Positions 1 through 8,919 of a DNA stretch of 64,000 bases are shown in pieces. Within the stretch, counting starts at the first letter, position 1. The number at the start of each line of letters is the position of its first letter. The notes below the pieces were generated by a model. It saw only the letters and a program-made list of their open reading frames with translations, searched no databases and was not told the DNA's origin. Source of the DNA: Blautia sp. Marseille-P3087 (GTDB lineage Bacteria; Bacillota; Clostridia; Lachnospirales; Lachnospiraceae); contig NZ_LT635539.1 in NCBI RefSeq assembly GCF_900120195.1, forward strand, positions 564,830 through 628,829, written 5' to 3'. A program made the position numbers and the translations under genes.

Positions 1-572
1 GAATCTTCCGGAGTGCATACTTTCAGTCCTCTCGGAAGTGACCCTGCCCATGGAAATTCACTGTAAAACCCGACAGATTCACCTGCCAGTATTGCCGCAG
101 ATACTTCTTTCGCGGCTTTCATATTAAAGATCGCACAGTGATTATTCTTTGCAAATACATCCACCGCAAATCGGTCATGGAGATCCGTTGCCGTTGTCAC
201 CACCGGCTCTGCCCCAAGTATTTCTGCTGTTTTAAGCGCAAGTGCATTTGCACCTCCAAGATGTCCGGACAAAAGTGAGATGACGAATTTTCCGCATTCA
301 TCGACCACTAACACTGCCGGATCTGATTTCTTACTTGCAACATAAGGGGCAATGCTGCGCACTGCGATTCCACATGCACCGACAAAAATAAGTCCGTCAT
401 CTGTCTTGAAATGATGTCCTGTCCAGACTGCTGTATTCTCTGCAATGGAATCTTCCAGATATTTACTTTTCTTAAAAAGATTGGTCGTAAACCCACACTG
501 CAGCAGTCCTTTTTGAAGCTGCTCTGCCGTAGTATAGCCAGTCAGACTGAAACAGATGATCGAAATTTGCAT
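1..572 (-). CDS. cbiG: Cobalt-precorrin-5A hydrolase CbiG, 5' part (cut by window edge)
   Basis: Enzyme of the oxygen-independent cobalamin pathway that opens the lactone ring of cobalt-precorrin-5A with loss of a two-carbon unit; cytoplasmic. About 190 codons are visible and the frame stays open to base 1, so the C-terminal part lies outside. Family signatures are clear: GACGIAVRSIAP at about residues 65-76 and SGHLGGANALA at about 102-112. The ATG at 570-572 follows an AAAGGAAAAGAAG stretch that can serve as ribosome-binding site. It lies 23 bases after cbiF and continues the cbiD-cbiF-cbiG order, so it is read from the same promoter. The product call is firm; only its end is unknown. Confidence 0.93.
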   Translation of the reverse strand, partial: MQISIICFSLTGYTTAEQLQKGLLQCGFTTNLFKKSKYLEDSIAENTAVWTGHHFKTDDGLIFVGACGIAVRSIAPYVASKKSDPAVLVVDECGKFVISLLSGHLGGANALALKTAEILGAEPVVTTATDLHDRFAVDVFAKNNHCAIFNMKAAKEVSAAILAGESVGFYSEFPWAGSLPRGLKVCTPED

Positions 573-595
573 CTTCTTTTCCTTTAGCTTAATTC

Positions 596-1354
596 TTATT
601 TTGTTGCTTCTCTGAATTCCGTCGTAAATCCCGGATCATACAGCTTAGAGCGGTCATAATGTGCCGCACTCACAGAATCTCCAATGATCATCAAAGCGGT
701 TTTCGTGATATTATTTTCTGCTGCTGTTTTTGCAAGTGTGCCTACTGTGCAGACAAATTTCTTTTCATCCGGCCATGTTGCCTTATAAACGATTGCAGCC
801 GGTGTGTCTTCCTTATATCCGCCCTCGATCAGTCTTCTGCTCAGTTCTTCCAGCATACCGGTACTTAAAAATACAACCATCGTTGCCTGATGTGCCGCAA
901 AAGACTGGATACTTTCCCTGGATGGAACCGGTGTACGGCCTTCCATTCTTGTAATGATCACACTCTGGGAAATATCCGGAAGTGTATATTCAAGATTCAG
1001 AGCACTGGCTGCCCCACAGAACGCACTGACACCCGGACAGTAATCATAGGCAATGCCTTTTTCATCCAGAATGTCCATCTGCTCTCTGATCGCGCCATAG
1101 ATACACGGATCTCCGGTATGAAGCCTTACTGTCATTTTGCCCTCTGCTTCAGCACGTTCCATAACTGCAATAACTTCTTCAAGTGTCATTTTTGCACTGT
1201 TATGAATTGTGCAGACATCTTTGCTGTATTCCAGAAGCTGCGGATTTACCAGAGATCCTGCATAAATAATCACATCTGCCTCTTCCAGATACTGTTTTCC
1301 TCTTACTGTGATAAGATCCGGTGATCCCGGTCCTGCTCCTACAAAATGAATCAT
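596..1354 (-). CDS. cbiF: Cobalt-precorrin-4 C11-methyltransferase
   Basis: SAM-dependent tetrapyrrole methylase that adds the C11 methyl group to cobalt-precorrin-4 in anaerobic B12 synthesis. The 252-residue length is normal for CbiF/CobM. Visible family motifs are GAGPGSPDLITVRG near the N-terminus (residues 6-19), GDPCIYGA at 81-88 (SAM-binding loop) and PGVSAF at about 107-112. The gene starts one base after the cbiD stop codon, with its AAGGAG ribosome-binding site inside the end of cbiD, so the two are translationally coupled. CobM of the aerobic route is the same fold; the neighbouring cbiD and cbiG favour the cobalt-early route. Confidence 0.95.
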   Translation of the reverse strand: MIHFVGAGPGSPDLITVRGKQYLEEADVIIYAGSLVNPQLLEYSKDVCTIHNSAKMTLEEVIAVMERAEAEGKMTVRLHTGDPCIYGAIREQMDILDEKGIAYDYCPGVSAFCGAASALNLEYTLPDISQSVIITRMEGRTPVPSRESIQSFAAHQATMVVFLSTGMLEELSRRLIEGGYKEDTPAAIVYKATWPDEKKFVCTVGTLAKTAAENNITKTALMIIGDSVSAAHYDRSKLYDPGFTTEFREATK

Positions 1355-1355
1355 A

Positions 1356-2516
1356 TTATTTTTCTCCTTTGCTTATCTTATTTATCAGTTCACCGGCATC
1401 TGCTGTCTGTCCCAGATATCCATATTCATTCGAAAAAACAACTGCTCCGAGCAATATCTGATGATAGGAATGATGATCAAGATAAAACTGGATCTGCCGC
1501 ATGATCTCCTCCATCGTTTTTTTCAGAATTTGATTACTGTCCAACACCTGCAGTGCCTCATCTGTCGTATTACAATCAAGAACTTCTCTCGCACACTCAA
1601 GTGTACATCCGCAACGGATTGCCGCTGCACAGAGTGTTTCCATTCTCGCATCCGCATTGTGAGAATGTGTATTCATGATTCCGGCAGCCACCTTGACAAA
1701 TTTTCCGATATGCGAGATAAAGAGAATTCCCTTTGCTCCCATATTGATTGCCATATCAATTGTTTCACCGACATAATTACTGCATTTCATATTTTTTTCA
1801 AAGGGAAGATCCATATGTGCTCTCAGATAATCCGCTCCATAATTTCCCGGTGTGACCAATAAGTAGTTTTCACCCTGTGCAAGACGCTGTGACATTTCTA
1901 CCCGTATACTGTCAACCAGTGCCTTCTCACTCATCGGCTCCACGATTCCAGAAGTTCCGAGAATCGAAATGCCTCCTTTTATTCCAAGCCGCGGATTAAA
2001 CGTCTTCGCCGCAATCTTCTCTCCATCCGGCACAGAGATTGTAGCTTTCAGATTGCCTTCATACTGGTATCTGTCCGCTGCTTCCTCCAGCACCCTGCAT
2101 ATCATGGAACGAGGAACCGGATTGATCGCCGCCTCGCCGACTTTTTGTGAAAGTCCCGGTTTTGTCACTCTGCCAACACCAATACCACCATCGACGATCC
2201 ATTCTCTCTTTCCTGAAACTTTCTCAACCTTTGCATATACAAGTACTCCATCCGTTGTGTCCGGATCATCCCCAGCCTGTTTGCGGACGGCACATGTCAC
2301 TGCATTATTCTCAATGGTAATATCATGTAATTCCAGATGAAGAAGTATTCCCTTTGGTGTCATAAGAGAAATTTCACGGATGATACTGCCGCCAAGAAGC
2401 ATTTCAGCTGCTCCTTTTGCGGCTCCTGCGGCACAGGAACCGGTCGTATAACCCATTCGGAGTTTTTTATTATTTTTGATTACATAAAAATCTTCCAGTC
2501 CTGTTTTGTGCTCCAT
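1356..2516 (-). CDS. cbiD: Cobalt-precorrin-5B C1-methyltransferase
   Basis: Methylates C1 of cobalt-precorrin-5B in the anaerobic corrin pathway, acting directly after CbiG. The 386-residue protein has the diagnostic N-terminal MGYTTGSCAAGAAKGA segment at about residues 21-36 and the conserved PG-NYGADYLRAH region in the middle. It is the first gene of the visible cbi operon, with AAGGAGG just before its ATG and a strong promoter only about 20-50 bases upstream. Downstream it abuts cbiF. Nothing unusual is seen in the protein itself. Confidence 0.95.
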   Translation of the reverse strand: MEHKTGLEDFYVIKNNKKLRMGYTTGSCAAGAAKGAAEMLLGGSIIREISLMTPKGILLHLELHDITIENNAVTCAVRKQAGDDPDTTDGVLVYAKVEKVSGKREWIVDGGIGVGRVTKPGLSQKVGEAAINPVPRSMICRVLEEAADRYQYEGNLKATISVPDGEKIAAKTFNPRLGIKGGISILGTSGIVEPMSEKALVDSIRVEMSQRLAQGENYLLVTPGNYGADYLRAHMDLPFEKNMKCSNYVGETIDMAINMGAKGILFISHIGKFVKVAAGIMNTHSHNADARMETLCAAAIRCGCTLECAREVLDCNTTDEALQVLDSNQILKKTMEEIMRQIQFYLDHHSYHQILLGAVVFSNEYGYLGQTADAGELINKISKGEK

Positions 2517-2543
2517 AAAATCCTCCTTATTACATACCTAATC

Positions 2544-2572
2544 ATTATATTATTTTGCCAAAAACTTGTCAA
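2544..2572 (-). promoter_or_regulatory. Vegetative promoter of the cbiDFG operon
   Basis: On the minus strand a perfect TTGACA (-35, bases 2567-2572) and a perfect TATAAT (-10, bases 2544-2549) are separated by 17 bases. Transcription would start near base 2537, about 20 bases before the cbiD ATG, so there is no space for a cobalamin riboswitch in this transcript. Confidence 0.85.
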
Positions 2573-2603
2573 TGAAAGGAAATCTTTGTGCGGCAGTATG
2601 ACG

Positions 2604-2634
2604 AAAAAGCTGAATCTTAAATAGACTCAGCTTT
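2604..2634 (-). terminator. Rho-independent terminator after the glycosyltransferase gene
   Basis: On the minus strand a 12-bp stem, AAAGCTGAGTCT with AGATTCAGCTTT (one G-U pair) around an ATTTA loop, runs into a short T tract. It lies about 30 bases past the stop of the gene at 2663-3382 and separates it from the cbi promoter. Confidence 0.8.
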
Positions 2635-2662
2635 CATTGCAAACATAAAATTTTCAGATGTT

Positions 2663-3382
2663 TTATACATCATTGATTTCTCTTCGAAGTTTGTGGAAAT
2701 CACCTACAGCTTTCCATCCAATCTTTACGATTTTCTTAATATTGATAGAGTTCACGCCGCCCTGTCTCGGCTTAAAAGTAATCGGAATAAATATGACTTT
2801 TTCATGATGATACACAAAATAGGTCGTAAACATGATATTCGGAATATTGAAATTTTTCGGAAGTTTTCCTATATATTTTTCAACCAGCGATGTCTTCATC
2901 AGCCGAAACGGTGCATTCGCATCTTCGATTTTTACGCCAAAAATCATCCGAAGAAGCAGACAGACAATATTCTCTACAAATTTGCGGTCTTTCCCATCTC
3001 CACGTTCAATACGGTTTCCGATCACTGCATCATACTTTTCCCTTGCTTCCCAGAACTCTTCAAATTCTGCCGGATCTGTTTGTCCGTCGGAATCTGTCTG
3101 AAAAATATAATCCGCATCGTGTCTGATTGCATATCGATAACCATACAGTACCGTATCTCCATGTCCGCCATTTGCTTTTGTCAATGGTGTAAACAGCGGT
3201 TTATCTTTCGCCAGTTTCTGCATAATCTCGTAAGTGTTGTCTTTGCTTCCATCGTTGATTATCACAAGTCTTGACTCACCATTTCCATTGTGTCTCTCAA
3301 CGATCGGATACCAGTCGTCTATACATTGTTCAATATTCATTCCCTCATTGTAGGCTGGAATGATCACATATAATTTTTCCAT
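2663..3382 (-). CDS. Family 2 glycosyltransferase (DPM1-like, soluble)
   Basis: A GT-A fold family 2 glycosyltransferase that transfers a sugar from an activated donor, probably to a lipid carrier or surface glycan. Motifs are IIPAYNEG at 7-14, INDGSKDNT at 42-50 and the metal-binding DSDG at 97-100. The protein has 239 residues, no membrane segment and no C-terminal extension, like the catalytic domain of dolichol- or polyprenyl-phosphate mannosyltransferases. The ATG follows GGGAGACTT. It sits downstream of an L,D-transpeptidase gene on the same strand, in a block of surface-glycan genes. The donor and acceptor cannot be read from sequence. Confidence 0.85.
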   Translation of the reverse strand: MEKLYVIIPAYNEGMNIEQCIDDWYPIVERHNGNGESRLVIINDGSKDNTYEIMQKLAKDKPLFTPLTKANGGHGDTVLYGYRYAIRHDADYIFQTDSDGQTDPAEFEEFWEAREKYDAVIGNRIERGDGKDRKFVENIVCLLLRMIFGVKIEDANAPFRLMKTSLVEKYIGKLPKNFNIPNIMFTTYFVYHHEKVIFIPITFKPRQGGVNSINIKKIVKIGWKAVGDFHKLRREINDV

Positions 3383-3437
3383 AAGTCTCCCAAACTAACC
3401 AAATATCATCAGATTTGATGATTCCTGACTGCCAAAA

Positions 3438-4880
3438 TTAATAAATAATGATCGGATATCCTCCGTCTATCGTATTGTAGATCAAAGCCGCCTGATCTGT
3501 AGGAAGATTGATGCAGCCATGGCTTCCTGCGCCGGATTTGTATCTGTTTCCGCCAAAAGAAGACTGCCAGGATGCATCATGAAGTCCCTGACCATATACA
3601 AAAGGCATCCAGTATTTTACGGTTACATTATAGCCATATTCCGAACTCGAAAGATTGTACGGGCTTGCCTTATATGCAATCGGCCATGCTCCACGGTAAG
3701 TTTCTCGTCCGGCTTTCGGTGCACCGCTTACAATATCTGTCTCTGTCACCAGTGCTCCATCCTTATAAAGCCAAAGATGCTGATTATCAAGGCTTACTTC
3801 TATGTAACTTCCGGCAAGATCATCACTGCCATTTCGCTGCATGGCACTGATGCTGTAAACCGGATCACGGCTTACTTTACTGCCACTGGCAATATCCTTC
3901 AGAAGCTGCTGTAGTTCTCCATCCTGATCGATCTGAAATCCATATTCATTGTCTGATACTGTCACATCATTTCCATAAGAAGTATGGAATGTACGAGGTA
4001 CATAGATCGTATTATATTTCGTTGCAAGATCCTGTACGTATGTCTTTACCGCATCCTGATCTACACTGATACTGTCAGAAGATATCTGAAGCCATGACTC
4101 GATCGTTGACGTATCAACCACCTGAGTTTCATTTCCAAGTGTATAGGTAACTGTCGAACTGCGGTATTTATTCAGCTTTTCATTTAGTCCAGAAAGCTTG
4201 TTCTGCATATCATCTGAAACTGTCACAGATGGCTGCTGATATACATCTGTTCCCATAACAAGCTTGATCTCGCCTCCAAGAAGCTGTGACGGAAAAAGAG
4301 ACTCCAGTGACTGGTCAACATATGCCAGCAAACGAGACTCATCAATCTGATTTCCCTGTACATCACTGATCAGGGTAAACTGCTTCTGATTCTCATTGTA
4401 CTGAATTGCTGCATCTACTGATGCAGTTCGTTCTTTATCCCCAAAATTTGATTCCTGAAGTGCTGTTTTTTCCTGTTCTTCATCCTTCTGGATTTCATAA
4501 GGAATCTTCTGATCTTCCTGTGTCGCAAACAGTTTTCGGTTGGCTTCTCTGGTCTTCTGAAGTTCAGTAAGCTGTGTTTTAAGCGCATCTTCATTCAGAT
4601 CATAACCAAGATTTCCAAGAGTCGTTTTATATACGACTTCACCATCTTCCTGAAAAGCAACTTTTCGTTCACGGAAATCTTTCAGAATCTTCTGCTCAGC
4701 TTTATCAACAGTGAGTGTGGAAACATCAAGACCATAGATGGAAATCTTCCTTCCAAGTGTATTCGTATCTGCAATATACAGGTAAATAAAAAGTCCTGCG
4801 ATCAGGATCACCATCGCACCGATGCATCCACCCAGTATGATCTTCTTTGTCTTCCTGCTTACCTTGAATTTCTTCCCCAT
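3438..4880 (-). CDS. L,D-transpeptidase (YkuD family) with N-terminal anchor
   Basis: Predicted cell-wall enzyme that forms 3-3 peptide cross-links or attaches proteins to peptidoglycan. The 480-residue protein has a basic N-terminus and one membrane segment (about residues 14-35), then two regions resembling the putative peptidoglycan-binding domain often found before YkuD (about 55-140 and 210-330), a Glu/Lys/Gln-rich stretch, and a C-terminal YkuD domain from about 355. The catalytic motif is SHGCINLP, with Cys at about 456 and His at about 454. It would act outside the membrane. GAGGAATAAATT precedes the ATG. The glycosyltransferase at 2663-3382 follows after 55 bases and is probably cotranscribed. 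Confidence 0.9.
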   Translation of the reverse strand: MGKKFKVSRKTKKIILGGCIGAMVILIAGLFIYLYIADTNTLGRKISIYGLDVSTLTVDKAEQKILKDFRERKVAFQEDGEVVYKTTLGNLGYDLNEDALKTQLTELQKTREANRKLFATQEDQKIPYEIQKDEEQEKTALQESNFGDKERTASVDAAIQYNENQKQFTLISDVQGNQIDESRLLAYVDQSLESLFPSQLLGGEIKLVMGTDVYQQPSVTVSDDMQNKLSGLNEKLNKYRSSTVTYTLGNETQVVDTSTIESWLQISSDSISVDQDAVKTYVQDLATKYNTIYVPRTFHTSYGNDVTVSDNEYGFQIDQDGELQQLLKDIASGSKVSRDPVYSISAMQRNGSDDLAGSYIEVSLDNQHLWLYKDGALVTETDIVSGAPKAGRETYRGAWPIAYKASPYNLSSSEYGYNVTVKYWMPFVYGQGLHDASWQSSFGGNRYKSGAGSHGCINLPTDQAALIYNTIDGGYPIIIY

Positions 4881-4974
4881 AATTTATTCCTCGTATCTGC
4901 TGTAGTGTAAATTTATGAATACATTTTGTGTTTTATTATAGCATCCATATAAAATCACACGTAATCTTGAATTT

Positions 4975-6123
4975 CTATTTTTTGCCAGTCATATGTTTCA
5001 GCTTCTTAGGAATATACAATAATGCTTTACCGGCTTTTAATGTTGTGCTGGATTTCAGTTTCTTAAGCTCTTTTTCTGCTTTTTTTGCTCTCGACTGCCA
5101 TTCTTTCATTTCCTGCGCCTGTCTGAAAAGATATTCCACCGCACTGCATTCTTTCATCTGCATATAAATCTGATATTTTGCAGCATTATAAGAGTAACAT
5201 TCTTCTTCCGTGAAATCATCCAGATCAAATTCTGCAAATATTTCATTATTCAGTCGCTCATAAATCTGGCAGAATGCTTCTCCTGCTTTAAGTGAACACA
5301 TATTGTAAATGCTCACTCCAAAAGCAAGGTTTTTAAAGCTCGTCTCTACAGTATCATACAAGTCCAGTTCTTTCAATTTATCACGGATTGCCTTTAATGC
5401 CTCATACCAGTCCCATGGAGTTTTCGTATTATTTGCCTGAAGGCTGGTGCTTCTCTGGCGATAATTGACAAGAACTTCCTGAATCATCGTGATTCTTTTT
5501 GCAAGGACAAGTGCCATATTTACAAAGTAAATATCATTCGAACGTGAAAGCGCCATAAATTCAAGCTTATTTTCATCGATCAGGCTCTTTTTAAACAAGC
5601 TTGTCCATGGGCATCCCGTACCAATATTGAAAACGTATGGAAATGACTTTCCTTCTACCGGCATCGTCTGCGGAATATATTCTTTCTTCTGTATAACATT
5701 ACTTTTTCTGTATTTTCCGGTATCACCAAAATAAAGCCTTGCATCATACATGCAGACATCTGCCTGATCTTCTTTGATCTTATTCAGACTGTGTTCCATA
5801 AGTTCCGATTCAAAGAAATCATCACTGTCCAGAAACAGCAGATATTCTCCCTTTGCTCTTTTGATCCCCTCATTTCTCATCAGTCCGGCTTTTCCGCAAT
5901 GATCCATTCCTACATATTGAAAACGTGGATCAGATACTGCATATTCCTTAATGATATCGACTGTTCTGTCATCCGAACCATCATCCACACAAAGAACTTC
6001 AAAATCTGTAAATGTCTGCTTTTTCAGACTTTCCAGACATTCTCCAATATACTCTTCTACATTATAAGAAGGGATAATGACTGTTATCTCTGGTTTTTTA
6101 TTATTATTTGTATATGTTTCCAT
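4975..6123 (-). CDS. Family 2 glycosyltransferase with C-terminal helical tail
   Basis: Catalytic GT-A domain in the first 240 residues: VIIPSYNVEEYIGECL at about 15-30, DDGSDDRT at 47-54 and DSDD at 99-102. The C-terminal third (to residue 382) is rich in Lys, Glu and Ala and probably helical, ending in a basic stretch (KAGKALLYIPKKLKHMTGKK) that could hold the enzyme to the membrane face. This layout is common in capsule or teichoic-acid-type glycosyltransferases. The start ATG follows GAGGG at a normal distance and a clear promoter lies just upstream. The substrate is unknown. Confidence 0.85.
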   Translation of the reverse strand: METYTNNNKKPEITVIIPSYNVEEYIGECLESLKKQTFTDFEVLCVDDGSDDRTVDIIKEYAVSDPRFQYVGMDHCGKAGLMRNEGIKRAKGEYLLFLDSDDFFESELMEHSLNKIKEDQADVCMYDARLYFGDTGKYRKSNVIQKKEYIPQTMPVEGKSFPYVFNIGTGCPWTSLFKKSLIDENKLEFMALSRSNDIYFVNMALVLAKRITMIQEVLVNYRQRSTSLQANNTKTPWDWYEALKAIRDKLKELDLYDTVETSFKNLAFGVSIYNMCSLKAGEAFCQIYERLNNEIFAEFDLDDFTEEECYSYNAAKYQIYMQMKECSAVEYLFRQAQEMKEWQSRAKKAEKELKKLKSSTTLKAGKALLYIPKKLKHMTGKK

Positions 6124-6154
6124 CCAAATACCCTCGATCAGATCTTTTTGTCTC

Positions 6155-6183
6155 AGTATAGCATAACCCCTGTTTTTCGTAAA
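6155..6183 (-). promoter_or_regulatory. Promoter of the glycosyltransferase at 4975-6123
   Basis: Minus-strand TTTACG (-35, 6178-6183), a 17-base spacer and TATACT (-10, 6155-6160) preceded by TGC, an extended -10. The start point would be near 6148, about 25 bases before the gene. It lies in the divergent gap shared with the plus-strand glycosyltransferase. Confidence 0.7.
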
Positions 6184-6256
6184 CAGATCAATAAAGACTT
6201 TCTGTCACTCCCTTTTTATGATATGATAAATACAATATCAGCAAAGGAGTATCGAT

Positions 6257-7810
6257 ATGAATCAGACAGTTTCTGACTATCGTTTTAAATTTTCTGTTGT
6301 CACAGCTGTTTATAATGTTGAACCATATCTTGCCGAAGCCATTGAAAGCATCCTGGCTCAGGATATCGGTTTTGAAGAATCCGTGGAAATGGTTCTTGTA
6401 GATGACGGTTCTACAGATGGATCCGGTGCAATCTGTGATGAATATCAGCAGAAATTTCCAAACAATATTAAAGTAATACACAAAAAAAACGGTGGCGCTG
6501 CATGTGCCCGCAATACCGGAATCAGCCATTGCGAAGGACAGTATATCAGTTTTATGGACGCTGATGACAGACTGACTTCCAGTACTTTATCCGATGTATA
6601 TGGCTTTTTCAACACCTGTGATGCAAATATTCCGTTTGTATCTGTACCTATTTATTTCTTTGAAAAAAGAGATTTCGGTCACCGTCTCAATTACAAATAC
6701 GAATGCGAAAGTTCCCGTATCATTGATCTTGCCCATGAATATTCATTTGTTCAAATGTCTGCCTCATCTGCGTTTTTCAGACACAAAATCCTTCAGGATC
6801 GTTCTTTTGACACAACTTTAAAATATGCAGAAGATGCAAAACTGATCATGGATATCCTCCTTGACTATCCACAATATGGAATCGTACCTTCCGGCCGTTA
6901 TATGTACCGTACCCGAAATGCGCTGGATTCTGCGTTAAATGTTTCCAAGCACCGTAAAGAATGGTATATTGACAGCCTTAAATATTACACATTCTGGGCA
7001 CTGGATGAATCTGAGCGTCGACTGGGATATATCCCGGATTTTGTTCAGTATACGATCATGTATGATCTTCTGGCACGTTTCCGGATGAAAAAATTTCCGG
7101 ATGGTGTAATGACTTCACATGAAAAAGAATCTTTTCTGAGTATGTTATTTCGTGCGTTACAGCGAATCGACGATCATATCGTCATGGAGCAGCATAATCT
7201 TTCTCCGGAATTATGTGATTACTTATTAAGTATAAAAAAAGCACCGGATTCCGGTACTTTTGTTTATGATGCGGATGCTGAAGATCAGTATTTTCATTAC
7301 AGTGATCTCGATTCACGCTCCAGCGGATCTTTTCCTGTAAACCTTGAAGCGCTTGACTTCGCAGAAAATGAACTGACTATACATGGTTTTTTTAAAGTCT
7401 ATACGCGTTTTCCGACCCCTTCTAAGTTATTTCTGCGACTTACCTCCGAGAAGGGAACACAGACTTTAGACTGTAATTTAGAGGAAGACCGCAGTAAAGG
7501 TGCCGCCTTTAATGAACACCAATTGTCTGTAACAGAATATTTTACAGCCTCTATTCCGTATAAGCTTCTCAAAACGAAAACAACAGTTGAATTGTGCATG
7601 CTTTCCGGAGACCATGTAATCAGGTTTCATAAACTGAAACGGAAACCAGAATTCCCAATTACCAAAAAAGAAAAGATTTTCCGCCTCGGCAAAAAATCCT
7701 ATTATCTTTCTCTCTCTCCACAGGCATTCTCTTTCAAACCTGCAACACCTGTGACTTATCTCAAACGACAGACAAAACGATGTATTAATGCTGTGCGTTG
7801 TCGTCTGTAA
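6257..7810 (+). CDS. Family 2 glycosyltransferase, large, with C-terminal accessory domain
   Basis: N-terminal GT-A domain with SVVTAVYNVEPYLAEA at about 13-28, DDGSTDGS at 49-56 and DADD at 101-104. The C-terminal half, from about residue 330, has a beta-rich look (ELTIHGFFKVYTRFP and following) and resembles accessory regions found in teichoic-acid-type (TagB/TarQ-like) glycosyltransferases. This resemblance is only a visual impression. The protein ends in a strongly basic tail. AAAGGAG is nine bases before the ATG. It is transcribed away from the gene at 4975-6123 and ends at a large bidirectional terminator. Substrate unknown. Confidence 0.82.
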   Translation: MNQTVSDYRFKFSVVTAVYNVEPYLAEAIESILAQDIGFEESVEMVLVDDGSTDGSGAICDEYQQKFPNNIKVIHKKNGGAACARNTGISHCEGQYISFMDADDRLTSSTLSDVYGFFNTCDANIPFVSVPIYFFEKRDFGHRLNYKYECESSRIIDLAHEYSFVQMSASSAFFRHKILQDRSFDTTLKYAEDAKLIMDILLDYPQYGIVPSGRYMYRTRNALDSALNVSKHRKEWYIDSLKYYTFWALDESERRLGYIPDFVQYTIMYDLLARFRMKKFPDGVMTSHEKESFLSMLFRALQRIDDHIVMEQHNLSPELCDYLLSIKKAPDSGTFVYDADAEDQYFHYSDLDSRSSGSFPVNLEALDFAENELTIHGFFKVYTRFPTPSKLFLRLTSEKGTQTLDCNLEEDRSKGAAFNEHQLSVTEYFTASIPYKLLKTKTTVELCMLSGDHVIRFHKLKRKPEFPITKKEKIFRLGKKSYYLSLSPQAFSFKPATPVTYLKRQTKRCINAVRCRL

Positions 7811-7824
7811 ACACAACTTATATC

Positions 7825-7894
7825 AAAAAAGCTCCCGGTATATGCCACACATCCAAAGTCCAATTTGGAATAAATGCCACATACCGGGAGTTTG
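7825..7894. terminator. Large bidirectional terminator
   Basis: Perfect 10-base arms CTCCCGGTAT (7832-7841) and ATACCGGGAG (7881-7890) enclose 39 bases that contain a second small hairpin, CCAAA/TTTGG. A tract of A on the left and T on the right lets it serve both the plus-strand gene ending at 7810 and the minus-strand gene ending at 7925. The loop also carries an 8-base direct repeat, ATGCCACA, at 7842 and 7874. Confidence 0.75.
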
Positions 7895-7924
7895 ATTGTA
7901 CCAGAATTACATTGCTATAGTTTT

Positions 7925-8866
7925 CTATTTTAATTTAATTGCCGACTCATCATTTGTCTCAGCTATAATGAAATGGGGTCTGTGTTTTGTCTCCAGATAC
8001 GTCTTGGATATGTACTGCCCCATAATTCCCAGGCATAAAAGCTGAATTCCTCCGATAAAAATAACTACACAGATGATAGAAGCCCAGCCTGCAACCGGGT
8101 CTCCGAATATCAGCCGACGGATAATGATGACCGCAAGCGCCAAAAACGAAAAGAATGTCATCGTTGTTCCAAACCAGGACGCTATGCTCAAAGGAACATG
8201 TGAAAAATTAATGATTCCATCAATCGCATATTTAAACAATTTCCAAAAATTCCATTTCGTTTCCCCAGCTACTCTCTCCACATTTTCATATGGCATCCAG
8301 TAAGTCCGAAATCCCACCCAGCCAAAAAGACCTTTGGAAAATCGGTTGTACTCACCCATGGCAACAATTGCCTCTACCATACTCTTTTTCATAAGACGGA
8401 AATCCCTGGCTCCATCCACAATATCTGATTCAGATATTCTGTTCATAATACTGTAAAATCTTCTTGCAAACCAGCTTCTTATAATTGGCTCGCCCTCGCG
8501 GCTCACCCTTCTCGTTGCCACGCTGTCATATTCGCCTGTTTTAAGTATCTTAAGCATTTCAGGCAACAGCGCCGGCGGATCCTGAAGATCTGCATCCATA
8601 ACCGCAATATAATCACCTTTTGCATTGCAAAAGCCTGCATACATCGCAGCTTCTTTTCCGAAATTACGTGAAAACGACAGATAAATCACGTGAGAATCTT
8701 TTGCAGAAAGTGCTTTCAGCTCTTTCAGTGTTTCATCTTTTGATCCGTCATTTACAAACAGCAGCTCATATTCCTCACCAATTTCCTGCAGGATACGTGT
8801 TGCTTCTTTGTGAAAAAGAGGAAGCGCCTCCTGTTCATTATAGCAGGGAACGATAATAGAAATCAT
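7925..8866 (-). CDS. Polyprenyl-phosphate glycosyltransferase, GtrB/ArnC-like
   Basis: Membrane-bound family 2 enzyme that transfers a sugar from a nucleotide donor to undecaprenyl phosphate. From the chosen start it has 313 residues: SIIVPCYNEQEA at 3-14, NDGS at 39-42, DADLQDPP at 91-98 (typical of GtrB-type enzymes), and two C-terminal membrane segments at about 225-250 and 260-285. The ATG at 8864-8866 is preceded by AAGGAGG at seven bases; an ATG 36 bases further upstream has no such site. It follows the UDP-glucose dehydrogenase gene by 53 bases and is probably in its operon, so a sugar derived from UDP-glucuronate is a reasonable but unproven donor. Confidence 0.88.
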   Translation of the reverse strand: MISIIVPCYNEQEALPLFHKEATRILQEIGEEYELLFVNDGSKDETLKELKALSAKDSHVIYLSFSRNFGKEAAMYAGFCNAKGDYIAVMDADLQDPPALLPEMLKILKTGEYDSVATRRVSREGEPIIRSWFARRFYSIMNRISESDIVDGARDFRLMKKSMVEAIVAMGEYNRFSKGLFGWVGFRTYWMPYENVERVAGETKWNFWKLFKYAIDGIINFSHVPLSIASWFGTTMTFFSFLALAVIIIRRLIFGDPVAGWASIICVVIFIGGIQLLCLGIMGQYISKTYLETKHRPHFIIAETNDESAIKLK

Positions 8867-8919
8867 AATAACCTCCTTAGTTAAATGATTTATGTTTACC
8901 ATTTTATCTCTTTTTGAAA

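Noticed and set aside
890-1324. Long open frames on the strand opposite to cbiF, and many similar ones opposite other genes
   Set aside because: They have no ribosome-binding site and their translations look like antisense of a conserved gene (rich in Cys, His, Ser); the opposite strand carries a recognised family.
596-1354. Aerobic CobM instead of CbiF
   Set aside because: The protein alone could be either, but cbiD and cbiG in the same operon belong to the oxygen-independent route.
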